This document shows positions 1 to 8,396 of a DNA stretch of 64,000 bases, in pieces (within the stretch, counting starts at the first letter, position 1; every line of letters starts with the position of its first letter). This DNA is from an uncultured Oscillospiraceae bacterium (lineage in GTDB: Bacteria > Bacillota > Clostridia > Oscillospirales > Oscillospiraceae). The notes beneath the pieces were generated by a model. The model saw only the letters and a program-made list of their open reading frames with translations, was not told where the DNA came from and made no database searches. The stretch is from NCBI GenBank assembly GCA_947627325.1, contig CANQVO010000008.1, forward strand, positions 44,218-108,217, in the 5' to 3' direction. Made by a program: the position numbers and the translations under genes.

Positions 1-333
1 GTTCAGGCTCATGATGGGGATGCCGCCGGGGGAGAGGACGGGGTAGATGCCCAGCTCGTCGGCGGTGGCCCGGTCGTGCACGCCGAAGGCCTTGGGGATG
101 GAGGGGCCGGTGATGTCCGCGTCCAGCACGCCCACCCGCTTGCCCGCCTTGGCCGCCGCGGCGGCCAGGGAGGCGGTGACCAGGCTCTTGCCCACGCCGC
201 CCTTGCCGGACATGACGGCGATGACGTGGGAGATGTGGGACAGGGGGTTCATGGGGGCGGAGAAGTCCTGGGGGGCCTCCCGCTCGCCGCAGGTCTGGCC
301 GCAGGAGGAACAGTCGTGGGTGCAATCGCTCAT
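1..333 (-). CDS. Mrp/NBP35-family P-loop ATPase (partial, N-terminal part)
   Basis: This is the first 111 codons of an Mrp/NBP35/ApbC-type ATPase, the family that carries or assembles Fe-S clusters. The window edge cuts off its C-terminus. The N-terminus has a short Cys-rich stretch (CTHDCSSCGQTC, about residues 4-15), likely a metal or cluster ligand set. It is followed by the deviant Walker A MSGKGGVGKS and the DADITGPSIPKAFG motif typical of the family. ATG at 333 is preceded by an AAGAAGG-like ribosome binding site. It lies 16 bp after the kinase gene and is probably the last visible gene of that minus-strand operon. Confidence 0.9.
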   Translation of the reverse strand, partial: MSDCTHDCSSCGQTCGEREAPQDFSAPMNPLSHISHVIAVMSGKGGVGKSLVTASLAAAAAKAGKRVGVLDADITGPSIPKAFGVHDRATADELGIYPVLSPGGIPIMSLN

Positions 334-349
334 GGAGATCCCTTCTTTC

Positions 350-1288
350 TCAATATTGGTAGGCACTGCCGCCGATGAACTCCCGGATCAGGGAACTCTC
401 CGGCACCAGGGCGGGGTCGATGGGGACAAAACGGTCCAGAGCGCCGATGAGCTGGTAGAGCTCGGCGGTGCGCTGGTTTTCCTGGGGGATGGCGGAGAGC
501 AGGGGCTTGGCGTAGTTGGCCAAGACCCCCACCTCGTAGGGCAGGGCGGTGTCAAAGCGCAGGTGGGCGGAGTCCCGGTAGGGGGAGATGTAGAGCTTCT
601 CCCCCCGGCGGACGTTGTCCCAGTTTTTCAGCGTGTCCGCCGCGGAGTAGCCCCGGAAGTTGTAGTCCCGCACAGCCCGGCGGGCCAGGCGCAGCCAGGT
701 GCGCTTGAAGACCACCGTCTCCCCGTCCAGAATGTCACTGCGGGCGGCGATGTAGAGCCGCAGGGCCTGGGGGTGGGCGGAGGTGATGCGGGGGTTGAGG
801 GCGTGGATCCCCTCGAAGATAGCCACCTCGTTGTCCTTGAGGTCTATGGTGTGGGCCTTGGCGGGGTTGCGGATCTGCCGGGAGAAGACGAAGTAGGGGA
901 TGGAGATGGCCCGGCCCTCCTCCAGGTCGGTGAAGTGCTCGCTCAACAACTCCCAGTCCAACAGGTCGGGGGACTCCAGGTCCACCTGGCCCTCCGGGGT
1001 CAGGGGCAGAACGTCCCCGGGGTGGCGCTCCAGGTAGTAGCGGTCCAGGGAGATGGAGTGGGTGGAGATGCCCCGGCGCTCCAGCTCCTCCTCCAACTTT
1101 AAGGAGGTGGTGGTCTTCCCCGAGCCGGAGGGGCCGGAGAGGAGGACCACCGGGCTGTGGGCCATGTTTTCCTGGATGGCGTCGGCGGCCTGTTGGATGC
1201 GCTGTTGGAAGCGGCGGTCCCACTCTTGGATGAAGGCCGCCGGGTCCGCCTGGACGGCGGCGTTGATGTCCGCTAGTTGATAGGCCAT
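350..1288 (-). CDS. Uridine kinase-like nucleoside kinase
   Basis: A 312-residue P-loop kinase of the uridine kinase/phosphoribulokinase family, probably phosphorylating a nucleoside or similar small hydroxyl substrate in the cytosol. The Walker A GPSGSGKTT is at about residues 52-60, followed by the LDRYY substrate segment and an IFEGIHALNP stretch typical of the family. It lacks the N-terminal TGS/ThrRS-like half found in the long (about 550 aa) Firmicute relatives. Its start overlaps the end of hemZ by 16 bp, and its GGGAGG site lies inside hemZ, so translation is probably coupled. The exact substrate cannot be told from sequence. Confidence 0.85.
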   Translation of the reverse strand: MAYQLADINAAVQADPAAFIQEWDRRFQQRIQQAADAIQENMAHSPVVLLSGPSGSGKTTTSLKLEEELERRGISTHSISLDRYYLERHPGDVLPLTPEGQVDLESPDLLDWELLSEHFTDLEEGRAISIPYFVFSRQIRNPAKAHTIDLKDNEVAIFEGIHALNPRITSAHPQALRLYIAARSDILDGETVVFKRTWLRLARRAVRDYNFRGYSAADTLKNWDNVRRGEKLYISPYRDSAHLRFDTALPYEVGVLANYAKPLLSAIPQENQRTAELYQLIGALDRFVPIDPALVPESSLIREFIGGSAYQY

Positions 1289-2724
1289 AAAAGAGCCTCC
1301 CTTTCCGCTAAGATATCCCCCAGTCGTTCCAGGTATTCCTTGGGGTACTTGGGGTTGGTGTGCCGGGTGACCGCCCCGGCGGGGCGGTCGATGCGCTTGG
1401 TCACGCCCCCGGAGCCCAGGGCCAGGACGCTGTGGAGCTCCTCCATCATCACGATGTTGTAAAACCCGCTCTTGGCCCGCCGGGTCCAGCCCACATTCTC
1501 CATGGCCCCGGTCATGTACTTCTGCCGGTAGAGGTAGTAGGGCCGGTAGCCGTGGGCGGGCAGGACCTGGGCGGCGTAGGCGAGCATCTGGGTCACCTCC
1601 CCGGGGCCGGGCAGGCCCTCCGGGGCCCCGGCGGCCAGCAGGGCGGAGCCGTGCTTCAGCGCCAGGGTGTGGACGGTGATCTCCTCCGGGGCCAGGGTCA
1701 AAAGCTCGTCCAGGGTGGCCCGGAACCCGGCGGGGCTGTCCTGGGGCAGGCCGGCGATGAGGTCGGTGTTGATGGCGTCAAACCCCGCCTGGCGGGCCAG
1801 GGCGTAGGCCGCGCGGAACTGGTCGGCGGTGTGGGCCCGGCCCATGGAGCGCAGGACCTGGTCGGAGAGGGTCTGTGGGTTCACCGAAATCCGGCCCACC
1901 CCGTGGGCCCGGAGGACGGCCAGCTTCTCCGCCGTGATGGTGTCCGGCCGGCCGGCCTCCACGGTGAACTCCGCCAGGGCGGCCCGGTCCAGCCAGCGGT
2001 CCAGGGCGGAGAGCAGGCGGTCCAGCTGGGGGGCGGAGAGGGTGGTGGGGGTGCCGCCGCCCACGTAGACCGAGCGGACCCGCAGGCCCCGCCGGGCCAG
2101 GTAGTCCCCCGCCCACAGGATCTCCCGCTCCAGGGCGGCCACGTAGGGCTCCACCAGGGCCAGCGCGCCCTTGAGGTCGGCGGAGATGAAGGAGCAGTAG
2201 GCACAGCGGGTGGGGCAGAAGGGGATACCGATGTAGAGGGAGATATCCCCGGGGGCCAGCTGTTCGTCCACCGCCCGGGCCTCCTGGGCACAGCGGATGG
2301 CCAGGATGGCCTTGTCCCGGTCCAGGTCGTAGAGCCCGGTGAGCAATTGGGCGCAGGCGGGGGAGTCCGCGCCCTTTTCCAGCCACTTTCGCACCAGCTT
2401 GGCCGGGCGCACCCCGCTGAGGGCGCCCCAGGCGGGCTTGCCGGTGAGGGAGACGATGGCCCGGTAGGCGGCCATCTTCACCAGCCGCTGTTCCAGGGCC
2501 CGGGGCTGGTCGGGGGCGTCCAGGCCGAACTCCTCCGCCCGGGCCTCCCCCGCGCCCTGCTGGCCGTCCAGGGTGAAGACCGCCCGGGCGGCGCCCTCCA
2601 GCAGGGTCACCACCCCCAGGTCCGGGTCGGCGGGGTCGGCGGTGATCGGGCGGCGGGGCAGGAGCATGGTCGCCATCTGCTCCACGGCGTAGCGGTGGTC
2701 GTGGTTCTCTAAGCGCAGTCTCAT
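1273..2724 (-). CDS. hemZ: Coproporphyrinogen III dehydrogenase-like radical SAM protein HemZ
   Basis: A 483-residue radical SAM enzyme of the HemZ type, related to HemN, which oxidatively decarboxylates coproporphyrinogen III without oxygen. The cluster motif YIGIPFCPTRCAYCSF places the three Cys at about 170, 174 and 177, followed by VYVGGGTPT and the GLPQDS segment. The reading frame stays open upstream of 2724. I chose ATG 2724 because its protein begins like the family, and because this start overlaps the stop of the preceding metallo-hydrolase gene as ATGA. Whether this organism makes full heme cannot be judged here. Confidence 0.88.
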   Translation of the reverse strand: MRLRLENHDHRYAVEQMATMLLPRRPITADPADPDLGVVTLLEGAARAVFTLDGQQGAGEARAEEFGLDAPDQPRALEQRLVKMAAYRAIVSLTGKPAWGALSGVRPAKLVRKWLEKGADSPACAQLLTGLYDLDRDKAILAIRCAQEARAVDEQLAPGDISLYIGIPFCPTRCAYCSFISADLKGALALVEPYVAALEREILWAGDYLARRGLRVRSVYVGGGTPTTLSAPQLDRLLSALDRWLDRAALAEFTVEAGRPDTITAEKLAVLRAHGVGRISVNPQTLSDQVLRSMGRAHTADQFRAAYALARQAGFDAINTDLIAGLPQDSPAGFRATLDELLTLAPEEITVHTLALKHGSALLAAGAPEGLPGPGEVTQMLAYAAQVLPAHGYRPYYLYRQKYMTGAMENVGWTRRAKSGFYNIVMMEELHSVLALGSGGVTKRIDRPAGAVTRHTNPKYPKEYLERLGDILAEREALLWPIN

Positions 2725-3329
2725 GGGGCCAGCCCCCGCAGGTAGGGGTTGCGGGCCCGCTCCTGGTCCAGGGTGGTGGCCGGGCCGTGGCCGGGGTAGA
2801 CCCGGTAGTTCCCCGGGAGGGCCGCCAGGCGCTTCAGGGAGGCGGCCATCTGGCCGTCGTCCCCGCCGGGGAGGTCGGTGCGGCCCATGGAGCCCTGGAA
2901 GAGCACGTCCCCGGTGAAGAGGCAGTCCCCCGCCAAAAAACAGCAGGAGCCGGGGGAGTGGCCGGGGGTATGGAGGACGTTCAGCTCCAGCCCCGCCAGG
3001 GCCAGCGTCTGGCCCTCCGCCAGGGGCTTCCAGGTGGGGAGCTTTTGCCAGGTGAACTCCCCGGGGGCGTCGCTCACGTCGGCGGCGTGGCAGTAGACGG
3101 CAAGGCCGCCCCACCGCTCCGCCAGCGCGGACACCGCCCCCACGTGGTCAAAGTGGCCGTGGGTGAGCAGAATGGCGGCGGGGGTCAGGCCCAGCTCCCC
3201 GCAGGCGGCCGCCACCGCCTCCGGCGCGCCGCCGGGGTCCAGGACCAGGCCCTGGGGGCCGTTTTGGAGCAGGTAGCAGTTGGCCCCCAGAGGGGGCAGG
3301 GACAGGCATCGGACCTCCACGGAGAACAC
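2721..3329 (-). CDS. MBL-fold metallo-hydrolase (glyoxalase II-like)
   Basis: A 202-residue metallo-beta-lactamase-fold hydrolase close to the YcbL/glyoxalase II group, which cleaves thioesters or related esters. The metal-binding motif THGHFDHVG is at residues 56-64. Later ligands are visible as TPGHSPGS, GDVLF and YPGHGP. At about 200 residues it is a single-domain form without the C-terminal substrate domain of classical GloB. Its stop overlaps the hemZ start (ATGA), so the two are translationally coupled. The substrate is unknown. Confidence 0.85.
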   Translation of the reverse strand: MFSVEVRCLSLPPLGANCYLLQNGPQGLVLDPGGAPEAVAAACGELGLTPAAILLTHGHFDHVGAVSALAERWGGLAVYCHAADVSDAPGEFTWQKLPTWKPLAEGQTLALAGLELNVLHTPGHSPGSCCFLAGDCLFTGDVLFQGSMGRTDLPGGDDGQMAASLKRLAALPGNYRVYPGHGPATTLDQERARNPYLRGLAP

Positions 3330-3350
3330 CTCCCTTTCCCGCGGGGCGCG

Positions 3351-4157
3351 TTAATTCTGGGACTTTTTGTCCCGCAGATAGACGTGCTTGGTGTGGGGGT
3401 TGCTGGTGGGGCGGGCGTCGATCTCGAAGCGGTCCAGGCTCTTGACCAGCTGGGTCAGCTTCTGGAAGCCGTAGTTCCGGGGGTCGAAGTCGGGCTGTTT
3501 GCGGAGGAGCAGGTTGCCCAGCTCCCCCATGAAGGCGTAGCCGTCCTCGTCGGCGATCATGGACAGGGAGTCGGCGATCAGGTCCACCACCGCCTGGGGC
3601 ACCCCTTGGGCGGTCACCACCGGCTCCCCGGCGGGACGGCGGGGGGCCCGCGCCGGCTTGGCCTCCTCCGCCGGCTCCGCCTCCGCGCCCTCGGCGGCCT
3701 CCTGGGCCTGGTGGGCCCGGATGACCTCGATGTAGATGAACTTGTCGCAGGCCACGATGAAGGGGGCGGGGGTCTTGCGCTCCCCCATGCCGATGACCAG
3801 CTTGCCCGCCTCCCGCAGGCGGATGGCCAGGCGTGTGAAGTCGGAGTCGGAGGACACCAGGACAAAGCCATCGCAGTGGTTGTTGTAGAGAAGGTCCATG
3901 GCGTCGATGATCATGGCAGAGTCGGTGGAGTTCTTGCCGGTGGTGTAGCTGTACTGCTGGATGGGGGTGATGGCGTTTTCCAGCAGGGTGGTCTTCCAGG
4001 AGGCCAGGTTGGGGGTGGTCCAGTCCCCGTAGATGCGCTTGACGGTGGGGGTGCCGTAGACGGCGATCTCCGCCATCACCGCGCTCATGGCGGTGCGGGA
4101 GGCGTTGTCGGCATCGATCAGGACCGCCAGGCGGCGCTCGGTGTTGTTGTCAGGCAT
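3351..4157 (-). CDS. NYN-domain RNase-like protein with C-terminal LOTUS/OST-HTH domain
   Basis: A 268-residue protein. The N-terminal NYN (PIN-like) domain has acidic residues in LIDADNAS (about 13-20) and VSSDSDFTRLAIRLREAG (about 95-112), the expected metal-binding cluster of a nuclease. An acidic, Ala/Pro/Arg-rich linker at about 150-185 leads to a C-terminal OST-HTH/LOTUS-like domain (GYAFMGELGNLLLRKQPDFD through to the C-terminus), a fold known to bind RNA, including G-quadruplex RNA. The frame is open far upstream. ATG 4157 was chosen because the NYN fold begins there. A role in RNA decay is inferred from the family. Confidence 0.82.
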   Translation of the reverse strand: MPDNNTERRLAVLIDADNASRTAMSAVMAEIAVYGTPTVKRIYGDWTTPNLASWKTTLLENAITPIQQYSYTTGKNSTDSAMIIDAMDLLYNNHCDGFVLVSSDSDFTRLAIRLREAGKLVIGMGERKTPAPFIVACDKFIYIEVIRAHQAQEAAEGAEAEPAEEAKPARAPRRPAGEPVVTAQGVPQAVVDLIADSLSMIADEDGYAFMGELGNLLLRKQPDFDPRNYGFQKLTQLVKSLDRFEIDARPTSNPHTKHVYLRDKKSQN

Positions 4158-4201
4158 GGGCTCGCTCCTTTCCCCGCGCGGGCGCGCCGCGCGATGTCGT
4201 C

Positions 4202-4945
4202 TCAGGCCTGGGCGGCCAGGATGTCCTCCACCTCCTGGAGCTGCCGGGGGGTGTTCACCCCCAGCATCTCCTGGGGCGAGCAGGTGTCGCACACGCCCAC
4301 CCGGCCGCCGCGCGCCAGCAGATACCCGGGCACGTCGGTGAGGTAATACTCCCCCTGGGCGTTGTTGTTTTTCAGGTGGCCCAGGGCCTCCAGCAGGGGC
4401 TTGGCCCGGAAGAGGTAGACCCCCGTGTTCACCTCGGTCACCAGGGCCTCCTGGGGGGTGCAGTCCTTGGCCTCCACAATGGCCTTCAGCCCGCCCTGGG
4501 GGGTGCGGAGGATCCGGCCGTAGCTCTCCCCGTCGCTTACGTGGGCGGAGAGGACGGTGCAGTCGTTGTCGGCGCACAGGTGGAGCTCCGCCAGGGAGCG
4601 GTAGGTGGTCTGCCGCATCAGCGGGGTGTCCCCACAGCAGACCAGCACGTGGCCGTCAAAGTCCTGGAGGTACTGGGCGGCGCACTGGACGGCGTGGCCG
4701 GTGCCCAGCTGGGGCTCCTGGACGGCGTGGGGGTAGTCCCCGTAGGCGGCCAGGACGGCCTCCCGCTTGTAGCCCACCACCAGGATCACATTCTCCCGGG
4801 GCAGGAAGTCCAGGGCGGAGAGGACGTAGTGGAGCAGGGGCTTGCCGTGGGCCAGACGCATGACCTTGGGCGTGTCGATGCCCTCCTGGGCCAGCCGGGT
4901 GCCCTTTCCGGCGGAGAGGACCAGGGCCTTGATCTCTTGGGACAT
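4202..4945 (-). CDS. GlmU-type nucleotidyltransferase domain protein
   Basis: A 247-residue nucleotidyltransferase resembling the N-terminal uridyltransferase half of GlmU, which makes UDP-sugars from UTP and sugar-1-phosphate. The signature is LSAGKGTRL at about residues 10-18. Further motifs are TPKVM, QLGTGHAVQ, CCGDTPLM and EVNTGVYLF. The left-handed beta-helix acetyltransferase half of GlmU is absent and the frame ends cleanly, so this is either a single-domain enzyme or a paralog. It heads the minus-strand operon and is divergent from the BrkB gene. Confidence 0.83.
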   Translation of the reverse strand: MSQEIKALVLSAGKGTRLAQEGIDTPKVMRLAHGKPLLHYVLSALDFLPRENVILVVGYKREAVLAAYGDYPHAVQEPQLGTGHAVQCAAQYLQDFDGHVLVCCGDTPLMRQTTYRSLAELHLCADNDCTVLSAHVSDGESYGRILRTPQGGLKAIVEAKDCTPQEALVTEVNTGVYLFRAKPLLEALGHLKNNNAQGEYYLTDVPGYLLARGGRVGVCDTCSPQEMLGVNTPRQLQEVEDILAAQA

Positions 4946-5027
4946 GGGGGATCCCTCCTTCTCAAACTCACGCTACCTTATAATATAGCATACTCCCGGG
5001 GAAAAGGAAAGAGCAACCACCTTTCGT

Positions 5028-5056
5028 TTGCTTTTTTTTCTCGGACATGATACAAT
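5028..5056 (+). promoter_or_regulatory. Sigma-A-type promoter for the BrkB/YihY gene
   Basis: TTGCTT at 5028-5033 and TACAAT at 5051-5056 are separated by 17 bp. They lie just upstream of the GTG start at 5086 and its AAGGGGGG ribosome binding site. Confidence 0.6.
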
Positions 5057-5085
5057 ATCTTACTTTCTAAAAGGGGGGCGGCGGC

Positions 5086-5949
5086 GTGGAACGGATGGAA
5101 CGGGTCTGGAACGCCAAGCCGGTGCGGCTGGCGCGGGAGATGGCCGGGATCTACTTCTCCGTGCGGGTGGACAGCGCCGCCGCCGCGCTGAGCTATTTTC
5201 TCATCCTCTCCCTCTTCCCCCTGCTCATCTGCCTCAACGCCTTCGTGGGCGTGCTGCGGATCAACGTGGCTACGGTGCTCCGGGTGCTGTCCACCTTCCT
5301 GCCCCCCAGTCTGCTGGGGGTGGTGGAGGACTACCTGGGCTATGTGAGCCACCACAAGTCCGCCGCCATGCTGGCCGCCGGGGTGGTGATGACCCTGTTT
5401 TTCGCCTCCGGGGCCATGCGGACGCTGATGAACATCATGGACGCCATCTACGGCCGCCAGGGCTTCCGGGGGGTGGCGCAGGTGGCCGTCAGCGTGGTGT
5501 TCTCCCTGCTGCTTCTGCTGGCTATGTACCTCTCCATCTTCGTGGTCCTCACGGGGAACTGGTTCCTCCACCTGCTGGAGCGGTATCTGCCCTTCAGCTG
5601 GCTCAGCGGCCTGTGGGACTGGCAGTGGTTCAAGTTCCTGCTGTTGTTCGCGGTGGTCTTTTTCGTGGTGGTGGCGCTCTACCTCCTCTCCGCCCCGCCG
5701 GGGCGGCCCCGCCCGCCCGTCTTCCTGGGGGCGTTCCTGGCCTCGGCGGCCCTGGTGGGGGCCTCCTGGGTGTTCTCCGTGTTCATCGGAATGTCCAGCC
5801 GCTACTCCCTCATCTACGGCTCCCTGGCCTCGGTGATCATCCTGCTGGTGTGGCTGTACGTGTGCGGAAATGTGCTGATTTTAGGCAACGTCTTCAACTG
5901 CGTGCGGTACCGCTGGAAAAAAGAGAAAAAACTTGAAAAAAACTCTTGA
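5086..5949 (+). CDS. YihY/BrkB-family integral membrane protein
   Basis: A 287-residue polytopic membrane protein of the YihY/BrkB family, historically mislabelled RNase BN. About six hydrophobic segments are visible, starting with ALSYFLILSLFPLLICLNAFVG near residue 28 and ending near residue 275 before a Lys-rich tail. The GTG start at 5086 follows AAGGGGGGCGG at good spacing. The molecular function of the family is unsettled. The stop codon overlaps the -35 element of the downstream ribosomal promoter. Confidence 0.85.
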   Translation: MERMERVWNAKPVRLAREMAGIYFSVRVDSAAAALSYFLILSLFPLLICLNAFVGVLRINVATVLRVLSTFLPPSLLGVVEDYLGYVSHHKSAAMLAAGVVMTLFFASGAMRTLMNIMDAIYGRQGFRGVAQVAVSVVFSLLLLLAMYLSIFVVLTGNWFLHLLERYLPFSWLSGLWDWQWFKFLLLFAVVFFVVVALYLLSAPPGRPRPPVFLGAFLASAALVGASWVFSVFIGMSSRYSLIYGSLASVIILLVWLYVCGNVLILGNVFNCVRYRWKKEKKLEKNS

Positions 5950-5974
5950 CATCCTCAAAAGCCTTTGGTACAAT
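5946..5974 (+). promoter_or_regulatory. Main S10-operon promoter (sigma-A consensus)
   Basis: TTGACA (5946-5951), a 17-bp spacer and TACAAT (5969-5974) form a near-perfect vegetative promoter. It is placed about 270 bp before rpsJ and should drive the whole ribosomal superoperon. The -35 overlaps the stop codon of the BrkB gene. Confidence 0.85.
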
Positions 5975-5980
5975 AATCGA

Positions 5981-6243
5981 GCGCCTGTCAAAGGGCGCAG
6001 TCTGCGATGATGCGGGAGATTGCTCGCGAGGCGAGGTAACTTCCGCGGAGTATGTCCGATGATCGGGCGGCTGAGGAAACCTGTGGCATGGGCGTATATC
6101 GCCTGGATATGGGTACAGCCGGCTTGCTATGCCGGCTTTCTTCATGTCAGGGAGTGATACGCACGGAAACGTGGACAGGAAATTCTCTCATCCGATACGA
6201 AGCAGGACGCGACTACCACACTTCGTATTAAGGAGGAAACACC
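5981..6243 (+). promoter_or_regulatory. Structured leader of the S10 operon with attenuator-like hairpin
   Basis: About 265 nt of untranslated leader carry several stems. One is a GCGCC/GGCGC stem at 5981-5998. Another is the 7-bp hairpin AGCCGGC-N7-GCCGGCT at 6117-6137, directly followed by TTCTT, which resembles a weak intrinsic terminator inside the leader. The segment ends in AAGGAGGAAACACC before the rpsJ ATG. No convincing ORF is inside. Autoregulation by a ribosomal protein such as L4 is inferred from other S10 operons, not proven here. Confidence 0.55.
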
Positions 6244-6558
6244 ATGGCAGCACAGAAAGAAATGATCCGCATTCGCTTGAAGGCCTACGACCACCAGCTT
6301 ATCGACCAGAGCGCCGAGAAGATCGTGGAGACCGCCAAGCGCAACGGGGCCACCGTCTCCGGCCCCATCCCCCTGCCCACCAAGAAGGAGGTCGTCACCA
6401 TCCTTCGGGCCGTTCACAAGGACAAGGACTCCCGGGAGCAGTTCGAGCGCCGCACCCACAAGCGGCTCATCGACATCCTCAAGCCCACCCCCAAGACGGT
6501 GGAGGCCCTGATGGCCCTGGAGCTGCCCGCCGGCGTGGAGATCGAGATCAAGCTCTAA
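6244..6558 (+). CDS. rpsJ: 30S ribosomal protein S10
   Basis: A 104-residue S10, a component of the 30S head and, with NusB, part of antitermination complexes. The conserved [20 protein letters not shown] start and the [22 protein letters not shown] segment are both intact. It is the first gene of the superoperon and has a strong AAGGAGG site. Confidence 0.97.
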   Translation: MAAQKEMIRIRLKAYDHQLIDQSAEKIVETAKRNGATVSGPIPLPTKKEVVTILRAVHKDKDSREQFERRTHKRLIDILKPTPKTVEALMALELPAGVEIEIKL

Positions 6559-6724
6559 ACCCCGCCCCGGCGGCGGGACCCACCGGCTCCAAGAGGGCCG
6601 GCCCCAACTTTGTTGTACCGCGTCTACCTTATTATTAAGTGGGTAGGCAGGTCATGTTGGCCGAGCAACGGGGCGCGCCCCGCCTCGCCCAACCAATAAC
6701 CTTATATTGAGGAGGAAGAACCAA
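6559..6724 (+). promoter_or_regulatory. rpsJ-rplC intergenic region with paired segments
   Basis: This 166-bp gap is unusually long for a ribosomal operon. It holds GC-rich complementary blocks, such as CCCGCCCCGG against CCGGC-type segments near 6560-6602 and GGGCGCGCCCC near 6670-6680, then a TTGAGGAGGAAG ribosome binding region. No gene is visible. It may be a regulatory RNA element or an mRNA processing site. Confidence 0.3.
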
Positions 6725-7450
6725 ATGGAAAAGGCCATTATCGGCAAGAAGGTCGGCATGAGCCAGATCTTCGACGAAGCCGGCAAGGTCATCCCGGTCA
6801 CCGTCATCCAGGCGGGCCCCTGTACCGTGGTACAGAAGAAGACCGAGGAGAAGGACGGCTACAACGCCGTGCAGCTGGGCTTCGACGACGTGCCCGAGCG
6901 CAAGCTCACCAAGCCTGAGATCGGCCACCTGAAAAAGGCCGGCGACGCGCGGGTGCGGGTGCTTCGGGAGTTCGCCCTGAACAACTACGACGAGCTCAAC
7001 GTGGGCGACGTCATCACCTGCGAGACCTTCCAGGCTGGGGACCGGGTAGACGTCACCGGCGTGAGCAAGGGCAAGGGCTACGCCGGCGTGGTCAAGCGCC
7101 ACGGCTACGCCATCAAGCGGGTCACCCACGGCGGCGGCCCGGTCCACCGCCACCAGGGCTCCGTTGGCCCCGCCACCGACCCCAGCCGCATCTTCAAGGG
7201 CACCAAGGGCGCCGGCCACATGGGCGCCGAGCAGGTCACCGTCCAGAACCTGGACGTGGTCCAGGTGGACCCGGAACTGGGCCTCATCGCCGTGTGCGGC
7301 GCCATCCCCGGCCCCAAGGGCGGCGTGGTGCTGGTCAAGTCCACCGTCAAGACCCTGATCGAGAAGAAGGGCGAGGCGGGCGTTTCCACCAACCCGCAGA
7401 AGGCCTCCGCCCGCGTCAACCCGCAGAAGGCCTCCGCCCGTAACAAGTAA
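6725..7450 (+). CDS. rplC: 50S ribosomal protein L3
   Basis: A 241-residue L3, an early-assembly 23S rRNA binder near the peptidyl transferase centre. The core motifs [11 protein letters not shown] and [12 protein letters not shown] (the segment around the modifiable Gln) are intact. ATG 6725 follows GAGGAGG. The C-terminus carries an in-frame duplication of a 27-bp unit (7391-7413 and 7418-7440) encoding NPQKASAR twice, which makes a longer basic tail than usual. Confidence 0.96.
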   Translation: MEKAIIGKKVGMSQIFDEAGKVIPVTVIQAGPCTVVQKKTEEKDGYNAVQLGFDDVPERKLTKPEIGHLKKAGDARVRVLREFALNNYDELNVGDVITCETFQAGDRVDVTGVSKGKGYAGVVKRHGYAIKRVTHGGGPVHRHQGSVGPATDPSRIFKGTKGAGHMGAEQVTVQNLDVVQVDPELGLIAVCGAIPGPKGGVVLVKSTVKTLIEKKGEAGVSTNPQKASARVNPQKASARNK

Positions 7451-7467
7451 GAAAGGAGAGAGACACA

Positions 7468-8088
7468 ATGCCTAAGGCAAACGTTTACAACATGACCGGC
7501 AAGAAGGTGGGCGATGTGGAGCTCTCCGAGGCCGTCTTCGGCATCGAGCCCAACACCTATGTCGTCCACGACGTGGTGAAGAACCACCTGGCCAACTGCC
7601 GGCAGGGCACCCAGAGCGCCCTGACCCGGGCCGAGGTCTCCGGCGGCGGCAAGAAGCCCTGGCGTCAGAAGGGCACCGGCCGGGCCCGTCAGGGCTCCAC
7701 CCGCGCGCCCCAGTGGACCCACGGCGGCGTGGTCTTCGCCCCCAAGCCCCGGGATTACAGCTACACCCTGAACAAGAAGGTCAAGCGCCTGGCCCTGAAG
7801 TCCGCCCTGTCCGCCAAGGCCGCCGAGGGCAACGTCCTGGTGGTGGACGACATGAAGCTGGACGCGGTCAAGACCAAGGACATGCAGGCGTTTCTGGACG
7901 CCGTGGGCGCCAAGAAGGCGGTGCTGATCACCCCCGAGGTCCGGGAGACCATCTACAAGTCCGCCCGGAACATCCCCGGCGTGAGCACCACCACCGCCAC
8001 CATCCTCAGCGTCTACGACATCGTCAACGCCCAGCAGATCATCGTGGATAAGGCCGCCCTGGCCGTGATCGAGGAGGTGTTCGCATGA
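7468..8088 (+). CDS. rplD: 50S ribosomal protein L4
   Basis: A 206-residue L4, which reaches into the exit tunnel and in many bacteria represses its own operon. The GTGRARQGSTRAPQW loop (about residues 70-85) is intact. The gene ends in an ATGA overlap with rplW, so the two are translationally coupled. Confidence 0.96.
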   Translation: MPKANVYNMTGKKVGDVELSEAVFGIEPNTYVVHDVVKNHLANCRQGTQSALTRAEVSGGGKKPWRQKGTGRARQGSTRAPQWTHGGVVFAPKPRDYSYTLNKKVKRLALKSALSAKAAEGNVLVVDDMKLDAVKTKDMQAFLDAVGAKKAVLITPEVRETIYKSARNIPGVSTTTATILSVYDIVNAQQIIVDKAALAVIEEVFA

Positions 8089-8381
8089 AAACCGCTTACG
8101 ACATCATCAAGCGACCCATCATCACCGAGCAGTCCATGGCCGATATCGACAGCAAGAAGTACGTCTTCGAGGTAGCCAAGGACGCCAACAAGATCCAGAT
8201 CGCCAAGGCCGTGGAAGAGGCTTTCGGCGTGAAGGTGGCCAAGGTCAACACCCTGAACGTGCGGGGCAAGGAGAAGCGCATGGGCGCCCAGCCTGCCGGC
8301 CGCCGCCCCTCCTGGAAGAAGGCTATGGTCACCCTGACCCCCGATTCCAAGAGCATCGACCTCTTCGAGAACATGGTGTAA
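8085..8381 (+). CDS. rplW: 50S ribosomal protein L23
   Basis: A 98-residue L23, located at the tunnel exit where it docks SRP and trigger factor. The IKRPIITEQSM start and the VAKVNTLNVRGKEKRMG segment are conserved. Its ATG overlaps the rplD stop. Confidence 0.96.
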   Translation: MKTAYDIIKRPIITEQSMADIDSKKYVFEVAKDANKIQIAKAVEEAFGVKVAKVNTLNVRGKEKRMGAQPAGRRPSWKKAMVTLTPDSKSIDLFENMV

Positions 8382-8396
8382 GGGAGGATATGAGAT

